Below, in pieces: positions 16,565-24,440 of a stretch of 64,000 bases of DNA; the first letter of the stretch is position 1, and each line of letters starts with the position of its first letter. The stretch is from JALQUO01 sp964529685 (GTDB lineage: Bacteria; Pseudomonadota; Alphaproteobacteria; Rickettsiales; Midichloriaceae). The position numbers were made by a program, and so were the translations under genes. Location of the stretch: assembly GCA_964529685.1 (NCBI GenBank), contig CAZGZC010000001.1, forward strand, positions 486,931 through 550,930, in the 5' to 3' direction. The notes beneath the pieces were generated by a model, which saw nothing but the letters and a program-made list of their open reading frames with translations, ran no database searches and was not told the DNA's origin.

Positions 16565-19500
16565 CTACTTTTCAGCTGTAATACCTTCTACACTGATTAT
16601 ATCTGATATAAAATTATGACTTACCTTTAATGATTGATCAGAGAAAAATTCAACTTCTGATCCATCTTTACACAGTGCAACTATCTTAATTTTAATAGTT
16701 CTATTCTCATTTGCTAGCTCTTGCGTAAGTTTTTCATGAACTAACTCAGCTGCATTTATATTATTAATTGAAATTTTAAAATATGGAGCTGCATCTTCTA
16801 TAGCAACCATCAAAGGCTTTATCTTCCTTAATAAAATTCTCTGTCCACGTATGTCATTCCTTATAGTTGCTGTACAGAAGACTAGCTGTCCTGACTCAAG
16901 TAATTTTATTTGCTTATTAAGAATATTACTATCAAAGATTGAAATATCAACTAGACCATATGGATCTACCACCTCTAGAAATGCATACTTACCAGCCTTC
17001 TCTCCCTTGCCTGAGCGGATCTTACATTCCTTTACAACACCAGCTATATTTATCTCTTTAGATTCATGTGATGTATATCCATCTATCTCATTGGAAAACA
17101 TTATCTCGTACTTCTTAAGAATATCCATATACAATAAAATTGGGTGCTCTGATAGGTAAAATCCAAGTGCCTGATGCTCCATTTGTAATTTGGCTGCCTT
17201 AGACCAATAGCTATGTTTTTTTAATTCTGAGATAATGCTTTTATCTTCCGCAGTTATATCAAATAGAGAAATTTGCTTAACTTCTCCTCCTCTTTCATGC
17301 GAAATATTCGCCACATAATTGTTAATCTTATTTATATTAACTAATAACTCATTCCCGTTATCATATAGTTCATCTATTGCCCCACTTTTAACTAACTGCT
17401 CAAAAAGCCTCTTATTAAATCCTTTAGCAGCCGTTCTTCTAAGAAAATCATCTAGGTTCTTAAACTTACCATTCTTATCTCTTTCTTTAATTATTTCATT
17501 TAAGGCTTTGATTCCTGTTCCTTTAATGCCAGCTAATCCATATCTTATCCTTTTGTTTTTTACAATCTCACTCTCAATATTACTCTCTACCTCCATCGCT
17601 GTTAAGTTGTGGTTTATAATACCAATTATCTTGCCAGCTTCATCTGTAACCTCGATTGAAAAAAACACCATAGAGTTGTTTATACTTGGGCCAGCTATAT
17701 CTACTCTATTCTGTTTAGCTTCATCGCAAAATGCACTAACTTTATCTTGCGAATTAATCTCTAGATTGATAGATGCAACTAGGAATTCAACTAAATAATG
17801 GCATTTCAGATAAGCTGTTTGATATGTTATAACTGCATAGGCTGCTGCATGAGCTTTGTTAAAGCCATAGCTAGCGAATTTATTTACTAGATCAAAAATA
17901 TCTTCTGCACGCTTCTCATCTAGTCCTCTTTCTATTGATCTACCTACAAAAATAGCTCTCTGCTGTTGCATTTCCAGCTTGTCTTTCTTACCCATTGCGC
18001 GGCGCAATATATCTGCTTCTCCTAAGCTATATCCAGCTAGAATTTGGGCTATCTTTATTACCTGCTCCTGGTAAACCATAATTCCATATGTTTCATTTAA
18101 AACTTCCTTAAGATCTGGATGTAGTACATCTATAGCTTGCGTCCCATGCTTCCTAGCTACATAGGTTGGGATATTTTCTATTGGTCCTGGTCTGTAAAGA
18201 GATGTGAGAGCTATAATATCACCTAATTTATCAGGTTTCATTTGTTTAACAGCTTCTCTTATTCCTGCCGATCCTTCTAACTGAAAGACACCTAGAACAT
18301 TACCTTCTGATAGCATACTATAGGTTGCAGGATCATTTTCTGGTATCTTATATATATCTATATTTTCCCCTAAAGAACAGCTAATTAACTGCTTAGTACT
18401 TGATATTACTGTCAGTGTCTTAAGGCCCAAGAAGTCGAATTTTATTAAGCCAGCTGCTTCTACATATTTCATTGAAAATTGTCCTGAGAGAGTCTCTGAT
18501 TCTGAGTCTTTATATAATGGTATAACTTCAACTATAGGTTGTTGCGCTATTATTATCCCTGCTGCGTGAGTTGAAATATTTCTATGACACCCTTCTAGCT
18601 GCAGTCCTATTGTGAGAAGTTTATCTACAGCTGTATCTTCCTCTCTCATACTTTGCAGTTGTCTGTCTAGATCTATTGCCTGTTGTAATGTTACTGGGTT
18701 TGCCTGGTTCTGAGGTATCATTTTACATATCCTATCTACCTGTCTATATGGCATTTGTAGTACTCTACCAACATCTCGTAACACAGCTCTCGGTTGTAAT
18801 TTTCCAAATGTTATTATATGAGCTATCTTGTCTGCACCATATTTCCTCATAATATACTTTAGAACTTCATCTCGTCTAAGTTGACAGAAATCTATATCAA
18901 AGTCTGGCATAGATATCCTATCTGGATTGAGAAATCGCTCAAAAAGTAGACCATGCTCTATTGGATCTAGCTCTGTTATTTTTATACTCCAAGCTACTAT
19001 AGATCCGGCCCCAGAGCCCCTTCCAGGTCCTACTGCTATTCCTTGGCTTTTACTCCACTGGATAAAATCTGACACTATTAAAAAGTAGTCTGAGAAATTC
19101 ATCCTTTGAATTAAATCAAGCTCAAATCGTAGCCTTGAAAAATATACATCTCTATCAATCTCAAGCTCTGCAATCCTCTCATTAAGACCATCTGTTACCA
19201 TCTTTTCTAATAATTCATTAGCTTCTAAGTTTGAGTCATATTTTGGAATTCTTATTGATGCTTTAGTCGGGAAGAAATGGCACTTTTTCGCTACTAGAAT
19301 TGTATTTTCTATAGCCTCAGGCAAATCTTGAAATAGCTTTATCATCTCATCTGATGACTTAAAATAGTGCTCACGATTAATCTTTGTGCGATCTTCTTGT
19401 GAGACATACCTATTGTTAATTATACAGTGTAGTGCTTCTGCTGCCTCATATGTCCTATCGTTGAGGAAATTTATTGGGTTTGTTGCAACTAGCGGTATAT

Positions 19501-20083
19501 TTAAATTATACGCGATTGATATTAATACTCTTTCCAGTTCAATATGACTACCATCACTATATCTTGTAAGCTCTATAAATGGCTCTAGCTTTGTTTGATT
19601 TTTTACTAATTCAAGTAGTTTTTTAGCTCCTTCTATTCGATGATCTTGTACAGTTCTAAATAGTAAACTTTCTCTTGATCCACTAAATAGCGCTATAAGT
19701 CCTTCACTATGCTGTATAAGAAATCGCCACTCAACTGAAGATTGTCCGATTCCCTGTCTATCTACAAATACATTTGATGTAATCTTAAGTAAGTTTTTAT
19801 ATCCAATTTCACTTTTAGCTATTAGTAGGACTTCACCAACATTAATAGAACTGTTACTAGATAAATTAATATCCCTAGCATCAACGTGTACTGAGTAGCC
19901 TATAATTGGCTGTACCCCCATAGCTGCTGCTCCTATTGCAAACTCAAGTGCTCCAAACATATTTCTGTCTGATAGGCTTATAGCTGGCATTTGTTGATCA
20001 TGGCAATGTAAAATGATCGTTTTTAGCTTGAGGTTACTTGCGCCAAAAGAATAGTCTGAATAAGCTCTTAAGTGAATGAACAT
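16565..20083 (-). CDS. dnaE: DNA polymerase III subunit alpha
   Basis: A 1172-residue C-family replicative polymerase, about the length of E. coli DnaE (1160). The N-terminal PHP domain starts F-I-H-L-R-A-Y-S-D-Y-S. The palm carries G-P-G-R-G-S-G-A-G-S and the catalytic aspartates in M-P-D-F-D-I-D-F near residue 395; then come H-A-A-G, F-D-F-L-G-L-K-T-L, the tandem helix-hairpin-helix region near 840 and an OB-fold near 985-1060. It synthesises the chromosome with the beta clamp. Its ATG overlaps the ruvX stop by one base (TAATG), so the two are coupled. The start gives the canonical N-terminus of the PHP domain. Confidence 0.97.
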   Translation of the reverse strand: MFIHLRAYSDYSFGASNLKLKTIILHCHDQQMPAISLSDRNMFGALEFAIGAAAMGVQPIIGYSVHVDARDINLSSNSSINVGEVLLIAKSEIGYKNLLKITSNVFVDRQGIGQSSVEWRFLIQHSEGLIALFSGSRESLLFRTVQDHRIEGAKKLLELVKNQTKLEPFIELTRYSDGSHIELERVLISIAYNLNIPLVATNPINFLNDRTYEAAEALHCIINNRYVSQEDRTKINREHYFKSSDEMIKLFQDLPEAIENTILVAKKCHFFPTKASIRIPKYDSNLEANELLEKMVTDGLNERIAELEIDRDVYFSRLRFELDLIQRMNFSDYFLIVSDFIQWSKSQGIAVGPGRGSGAGSIVAWSIKITELDPIEHGLLFERFLNPDRISMPDFDIDFCQLRRDEVLKYIMRKYGADKIAHIITFGKLQPRAVLRDVGRVLQMPYRQVDRICKMIPQNQANPVTLQQAIDLDRQLQSMREEDTAVDKLLTIGLQLEGCHRNISTHAAGIIIAQQPIVEVIPLYKDSESETLSGQFSMKYVEAAGLIKFDFLGLKTLTVISSTKQLISCSLGENIDIYKIPENDPATYSMLSEGNVLGVFQLEGSAGIREAVKQMKPDKLGDIIALTSLYRPGPIENIPTYVARKHGTQAIDVLHPDLKEVLNETYGIMVYQEQVIKIAQILAGYSLGEADILRRAMGKKDKLEMQQQRAIFVGRSIERGLDEKRAEDIFDLVNKFASYGFNKAHAAAYAVITYQTAYLKCHYLVEFLVASINLEINSQDKVSAFCDEAKQNRVDIAGPSINNSMVFFSIEVTDEAGKIIGIINHNLTAMEVESNIESEIVKNKRIRYGLAGIKGTGIKALNEIIKERDKNGKFKNLDDFLRRTAAKGFNKRLFEQLVKSGAIDELYDNGNELLVNINKINNYVANISHERGGEVKQISLFDITAEDKSIISELKKHSYWSKAAKLQMEHQALGFYLSEHPILLYMDILKKYEIMFSNEIDGYTSHESKEINIAGVVKECKIRSGKGEKAGKYAFLEVVDPYGLVDISIFDSNILNKQIKLLESGQLVFCTATIRNDIRGQRILLRKIKPLMVAIEDAAPYFKISINNINAAELVHEKLTQELANENRTIKIKIVALCKDGSEVEFFSDQSLKVSHNFISDIISVEGITAEK

Positions 20084-20598
20084 TAATCTTTCTTGTTACT
20101 ATATATATATTGCCTAAAATCGCATATGAAATTCTCTAATATTAGGTCAGCAGCTATAGCATCATCAACTCTACCACGAATTCTTCGCTTTATACCCATG
20201 TCTTTTAAGATTTCATTTGCTGCGTAAGTTGTAAGCGTTTCATCTTCTAAGATGACAGGTATTTCAAGATTTGCTTCTGTAGCTTTCTGTAATTTTAGCA
20301 CACTTTTTTCATTATAGCTATTCTTACATACTCCTATGACAACTGCTATACAGTTATATTCCCTCACTAATTGTTCAATAACTATTGTTGGAGACTTAAA
20401 ATTTGTTACAACCCCTAATGGTATTACATCATTGACTGAGTTATGAAATATTGCTGTTCCTATTTTTTTTGTTCCATAGTCTATACCTAAGATTTTAAAG
20501 TCTTGTTTGATAAAACTTGCTATATAGTCAAGTTTCAAGTTATGAATTATGTTGTTCATGATGTATTTTTTTAAAAAATCCTGAATTTTTTCATGCAA
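20083..20598 (-). CDS. ruvX: Putative pre-16S rRNA nuclease / Holliday junction resolvase (YqgF)
   Basis: An RNase H-fold protein with the YqgF motifs I-L-G-I-D-Y-G-T-K-K-I-G, then V-V-I-G-V, E-D-E-T-L-T-T-Y-A-A and V-D-D-A-I-A-A-D-L-I-L-E. The acidic residues expected for the active site (the D in GIDYG, the E of EDETLT and the D in DDAIAA) are all present. The family matures the 5' end of 16S rRNA in E. coli. The ORF from 20598 gives 171 residues; the methionine at 20559 gives 158, closer to the family's 135-150, and I prefer it. Translation is coupled to dnaE by a TAATG overlap. Confidence 0.92.
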   Translation of the reverse strand: MHEKIQDFLKKYIMNNIIHNLKLDYIASFIKQDFKILGIDYGTKKIGTAIFHNSVNDVIPLGVVTNFKSPTIVIEQLVREYNCIAVVIGVCKNSYNEKSVLKLQKATEANLEIPVILEDETLTTYAANEILKDMGIKRRIRGRVDDAIAADLILENFICDFRQYIYSNKKD

Positions 20599-20731
20599 AG
20601 ATGTTTATATCTGATGTAAGTATATATTTTTAGTAAAAAATCATATTTCAGTATATATTTGTTTTTCAAAAGAATTGTCTTGCTGTCTATGTCTTCCATA
20701 AGTTTTGCCTTTGTGATAAAATAAAAGAAAA

Positions 20732-21127
20732 ATGTCTATTTGTGAGAGTCCTACAAAGGAATTGATGCAACCTCCTAAAGTGAGATTTGAGAGAGGTAAA
20801 CAACCTATAACAATTACTGATGCTGCTATAAATAGGATTAAAACTCTTGTATCGGATAGAGGCAATACTACACTAGGAATCAGAGTTGGAGTTAAATCAA
20901 GCGGCTGTACAGGCTTAGCATACACTTTTGAATATGTTGATTTTGAGCAAAAAGGAGATGAAAAGATTAAGCAAGGAGATGTCTCTGTATATATTGACTC
21001 AAAAGCTTTACTGTATCTTTTTGGGACAACCTTAGATTTTGTTGAAATGGCACTGGAATCAGGCTTTACTTTTATAAATCCTAACTCAAAAGGCAGCTGC
21101 GGTTGTGGTGAATCATTTTATGTTTAA
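20732..21127 (+). CDS. iscA: A-type iron-sulfur carrier protein (IscA/HesB family)
   Basis: A 131-residue protein with the three conserved cysteines of the A-type carriers: one in S-S-G-C-T-G-L-A-Y and two in the C-terminal G-S-C-G-C-G-E-S-F. The I-T-D-A-A-I-N-R-I and L-G-I-R-V-G-V-K motifs are also present. It carries Fe-S clusters from the scaffold to target proteins. About 25 residues before the domain are an extension not found in E. coli IscA (107 residues). It stands alone here: no iscS, iscU or hscA lies next to it. The symbol is chosen for the family; SufA or ErpA-type subgrouping is not certain. Confidence 0.9.
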   Translation: MSICESPTKELMQPPKVRFERGKQPITITDAAINRIKTLVSDRGNTTLGIRVGVKSSGCTGLAYTFEYVDFEQKGDEKIKQGDVSVYIDSKALLYLFGTTLDFVEMALESGFTFINPNSKGSCGCGESFYV

Positions 21128-21189
21128 TGTCGCCTACTCTAATATTATGCGCAATGCTACTATTGTATAGCCTGATCAATAATACCTCA

Positions 21190-21435
21190 TTATTTTTGCT
21201 GTCCTTTGCCTTTTAAGAGTGATGGTGGTCCTTTTCCTAGCAAAGCTAGGGACTGGATGTTTGCCATATTTACAATAGAAGGTGGTGTTATCTTTTGTAA
21301 AAGCTCTCCGGGTCCACTCAATAATTTATCAAAGCCGCAAGCTTGTAAGAATGGTGGAGAAAACTTCTCTTGTCCTCCTTCTATACCAGGTAAGATTGGC
21401 TTACTACTATTAGGACCTATATTTGCAGCAGTCAT
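21190..21435 (-). CDS. Small unknown protein, Gly/Pro/Lys-rich
   Basis: An 81-residue frame that starts ATG and has codon use like its neighbours, with A or T in most third positions. There is no signal peptide, membrane helix or motif that I recognise. It holds P-G-I-E-G-G-Q, L-L-S-G-P-G-E-L-L-Q-K and ends with a basic K-G-K-G-Q-Q-K. The opposite strand is also open here (21206-21469, TTG start) but has less natural codons and composition. It is convergent to the iscA-like gene. It may be a lineage-specific small protein; I cannot exclude chance. Confidence 0.45.
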   Translation of the reverse strand: MTAANIGPNSSKPILPGIEGGQEKFSPPFLQACGFDKLLSGPGELLQKITPPSIVNMANIQSLALLGKGPPSLLKGKGQQK

Positions 21436-21678
21436 TGTTATTTGTTTTTTTTATTATGACATAATTTAATTTAAATAACAATATTTTTTATAGAGATAAA
21501 ATTGACTTTATCTAAGGAGATAATTCTTCATTATAGAAGACAGTAATATGAGTAAAAAAGGATCTTCTGTAAGAGCTGTTTAATGATTAGACAATGGAGT
21601 TACTGCAGATAATGCTTATATTGTCTTTGGCTGTTATTTATATTATGACTAATCTGATTTAATCTAAGCAATCATCTT

Positions 21679-22971
21679 ATGAATAAAGATTTTTTCTCAA
21701 GATCTCTCATTGACTCAGATCCTGAAATAGCAAATGCTATTGATTTAGAGCTTAAGAGACAACAAAATTCAATAGAACTCATAGCATCTGAAAATATAGT
21801 TAGCAGAGCTGTTCTAGAAGCTCTAGGATCAATTATGACTAATAAATATGCCGAAGGTTATGCTGGAAAGAGATATTATGGTGGTTGTGAGCTTGTCGAC
21901 ATTGCTGAAAATCTTGCTATAAGCCGCGCTAAAGAGCTATTCAACTGTAAATATGCTAATGTTCAACCTCACTCAGGCTCACAAGCTAATCAAGCCGTAT
22001 TTATGGCATTGTTACAGCCTCACGATAAGATTCTTGGTCTATCACTTGACTGTGGAGGTCACTTAACCCACGGTAGTCATGTCAATATCTCCGGTAAATG
22101 GTTTCAATCAGCACAGTATCATGTACATAATGCAAATGATTTGATTGACTATGATGAAGTATTAAAAATAGCTAAGGAGTATAAGCCTAAGTTGATAATC
22201 GCTGGCTGTTCTGCCTATACTCACAAGATAAATTTTAAAAAGTTCCGAGAAATATCAAATGAGGTTAATGCATATCTTTTAGTTGATATGGCTCACTTTG
22301 CGGGACTTGTTGCTGCTGGTTTTTATGATAACCCAATCCAGTATGCCGATGTTGTTACAACTACAACTCATAAGACTCTTCGTGGACCGCGCGGTGGTAT
22401 GATTTTATCAAATGATGAGGAGCTAGCTACAAAATTAAACTCAGCTATATTCCCTGGTATTCAAGGTGGTCCACTAATGCATGTTATAGCTGCTAAAGCA
22501 GTTGCCTTTTGCGAGGCTCTTCAGCCACAATATAGAGATTATATTGGCTCTGTAATTGATAATGCAGCTCAGATGGCTAAAACTTTTAAGGATCGTGGTT
22601 ATAAGCTTGTTGCAAATGGAACTGAAACTCATCTTATAGTTATAGATCTGCGTAAGCAAGGAATCATAGGTAACATAGCTGAAAAAATATTAGATAAAGC
22701 TGGAATCACTTGTAATAAAAATAGCGTTCCATTCGATAAAGCTAAACCTTGGCATACTTCTGGCATTAGACTAGGCACTCCTGCTTGTACAACCAGAGGT
22801 TTTGGATTAAGTGAGTTTGAAACTGTCTCTCACTACATAGCTGATATCCTTGATGTAATTAGCGATGGTATGACTATTGAGAATGCAGCAGATAGTGCAA
22901 TAATTAAAGAAATAAAAGCTAAAACTGAAGACCTCTGCAGTAAATTCAAGATTTATCCTGAGCTCCGATAG
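21679..22971 (+). CDS. glyA: Serine hydroxymethyltransferase
   Basis: A 430-residue PLP enzyme, full length. It contains the N-terminal I-E-L-I-A-S-E-N-I-V-S segment, Y-A-E-G-Y-A-G-K-R-Y-Y-G-G-C, P-H-S-G-S-Q-A-N, and the PLP-binding lysine in T-T-T-T-H-K-T-L-R-G-P-R-G-G. It converts serine and tetrahydrofolate into glycine and methylene-tetrahydrofolate in the cytoplasm, supplying one-carbon units. The 243 bp upstream (after the small minus-strand frame) hold no gene I can support. The stop is followed by non-coding sequence and the NAPE-PLD-like pseudogene on the other strand. Confidence 0.97.
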   Translation: MNKDFFSRSLIDSDPEIANAIDLELKRQQNSIELIASENIVSRAVLEALGSIMTNKYAEGYAGKRYYGGCELVDIAENLAISRAKELFNCKYANVQPHSGSQANQAVFMALLQPHDKILGLSLDCGGHLTHGSHVNISGKWFQSAQYHVHNANDLIDYDEVLKIAKEYKPKLIIAGCSAYTHKINFKKFREISNEVNAYLLVDMAHFAGLVAAGFYDNPIQYADVVTTTTHKTLRGPRGGMILSNDEELATKLNSAIFPGIQGGPLMHVIAAKAVAFCEALQPQYRDYIGSVIDNAAQMAKTFKDRGYKLVANGTETHLIVIDLRKQGIIGNIAEKILDKAGITCNKNSVPFDKAKPWHTSGIRLGTPACTTRGFGLSEFETVSHYIADILDVISDGMTIENAADSAIIKEIKAKTEDLCSKFKIYPELR

Positions 22972-23108
22972 AGTTAGCGCTTATGATATAAGGCTGCATA
23001 TAAAATCCAACATGAGCAGAAACATTTATATGATATAATCAACGACTGAAAGATAAAAGAGTTATTTATCAATGACTCGTTATCTTGTTGGGAGACTGAT
23101 AGATTTGT

Positions 23109-23414
23109 TTCATTTATATGAGATGTTTTCATAAATCATCTTGGTTCGTAAGCTCCTATAGCTATTGCAGCTAAGTCAAAGCCACCGAATTTTTTACCTA
23201 TGTCAATTGTATCTTTAGAGTACCCTAAATCATCAGAGAACCAAAACTTTAATTTTGGATGAATTACTGCGTAGCTACCCCATAAAGTTTCACATTCATC
23301 GAAAGGAGTTCTAGCACTCCAATGCTGTATTGCAAGGAAATGGAAGTGAAGATTCTTTTCTTTTGCATCAAATTTATCATCCCAGTCAAGAGCAATAACA
23401 ATTAACAAAGCCAT
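23109..23414 (-). pseudogene. Broken metallo-beta-lactamase-fold hydrolase, NAPE-PLD/RomA type
   Basis: The frame from 23414 reads like the middle of the N-acyl-phosphatidylethanolamine phospholipase D family: L-D-W-D-D-K, then Q-H-W-S-A-R-T, L-W-G-S-Y, and F-D-L-A-A-I-A-I-G-A-Y-E-P-R. It stops with TGA at 23138-23136, exactly where the family has the tryptophan of E-P-R-W-F-M; reading through gives F-M-K-T-S-H-I-N-E, again the family sequence. So a TGG to TGA change has cut the gene. The N-terminal half with the first metal ligands (HxHxDH) is missing, and the G-D-T-G-Y metal site reads S-D-D-L-G-Y. After H-I-N-E the match ends. This is a pseudogene fragment, about one third of a normal 330-residue protein. 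Confidence 0.85.
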
Positions 23415-23552
23415 CAGGTCTGTGGTGTATTATAATCAGGATTATGTTTTTTATTTTCTCTTTTCATAAATTAGCATAGTCAATTGTTGCAACTGCTATA
23501 AATTTGTTATTTTTAACATATTTTGTACTTTCCTATTAGATTTTAAAATAAG

Positions 23553-24434
23553 TTAGCCTTTATCAATAACTTCTTTGAAAATTTTATCTATATAATGTGG
23601 TCTTAAGGTTTTAATATTTGGTAGGTTTTGTCTAACTATATTTACATCATTCATAACTTTTTCATCTTTATATACATCATTAGGTGAAATTATTTCCCAA
23701 CCATTATCTCTAAGAAAATTTATTAGATCTTTAAGATATAGAGCATTTAAGTCATTTTCATGTAGTAAAAGTGAGTGAGGGATAGCATACCCAAGTTTAT
23801 CAAAGTATATTTTATAATAAAATTCCACATAACCAAGCATAATATTTAAATATGTTTTCTTCAATTTTAGATAGTTAATCTTCTTTCCTTGACGAACTGC
23901 GTTTTGTAAGAGCTTATTTATATAATAATCGTATGTAACTATTGTTACATATCCATTAATATAGTCTTTCTCTTTAAGAAATTTCCTGACTTTTGTTTTT
24001 TTCTCCGCTTTATCACACTCATCTAAGTAAGGATATCGGAATAGAGGTTTAAAATTTTTATAATCACTTATGAGCTCATGAGCTTTTTCTATATCTTTTA
24101 TAAATTTTTCTTCTGAAACTTTGCTACAAGCATAATGAGAATAGGTATGATTGGAAATCATATGACCTGCATCATCATACATTTTCAAGCGCTTTTTACC
24201 ATTTCCACTGAAAATATTCTCTCCAATGACAAATATCGCAGCTGGAGTATCTAATCCTTCGATGATCTTTATGGTTCTCTTAGTACCTATAAGCAGTTTT
24301 GAACTAGCCATTGGAGCATCATCTATAGTAATGGCGATTCTCTTTTCCCCCCCATATGCTGACTCAAATTGAAGTAGTGTAAGCAATAAAAATATACCTA
24401 TGCTCATGAAGTCTTTTATTTGTCTTTCTAACAA
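23553..24434 (-). CDS. Secreted polysaccharide deacetylase (NodB domain)
   Basis: A 293-residue protein with an N-terminal hydrophobic signal (about residues 10-28, ending ESAYGG). A NodB homology domain follows: A-I-T-I-D-D-A-P (catalytic base and metal Asp), I-S-N-H-T-Y-S-H (metal histidines) and F-R-Y-P-Y-L-D-E. The later part (about 150-293) has H-E-N-D near residue 242, fitting the final catalytic histidine. Such enzymes remove acetyl groups from peptidoglycan, chitin or other amino sugars; the substrate is not given by sequence. The location is probably periplasmic or extracellular. It lies 6 bp downstream of maeB on the same strand, but a functional link is not obvious. Confidence 0.88.
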   Translation of the reverse strand: MLERQIKDFMSIGIFLLLTLLQFESAYGGEKRIAITIDDAPMASSKLLIGTKRTIKIIEGLDTPAAIFVIGENIFSGNGKKRLKMYDDAGHMISNHTYSHYACSKVSEEKFIKDIEKAHELISDYKNFKPLFRYPYLDECDKAEKKTKVRKFLKEKDYINGYVTIVTYDYYINKLLQNAVRQGKKINYLKLKKTYLNIMLGYVEFYYKIYFDKLGYAIPHSLLLHENDLNALYLKDLINFLRDNGWEIISPNDVYKDEKVMNDVNIVRQNLPNIKTLRPHYIDKIFKEVIDKG

Positions 24435-24440
24435 TGATTT

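Noticed and set aside
21206..21469. Plus-strand frame opposite the small minus-strand gene at 21190
   Set aside because: It needs a TTG start and has unusual codons; the minus-strand frame has an ATG and codon use like real genes. Only one can be real.
23136..23138. TGA as a recoded tryptophan or selenocysteine codon
   Set aside because: The N-terminal half of this gene is also missing, its metal motif is degraded, and the match ends soon after. Simple decay explains it; conserved Trp positions in intact genes use TGG.
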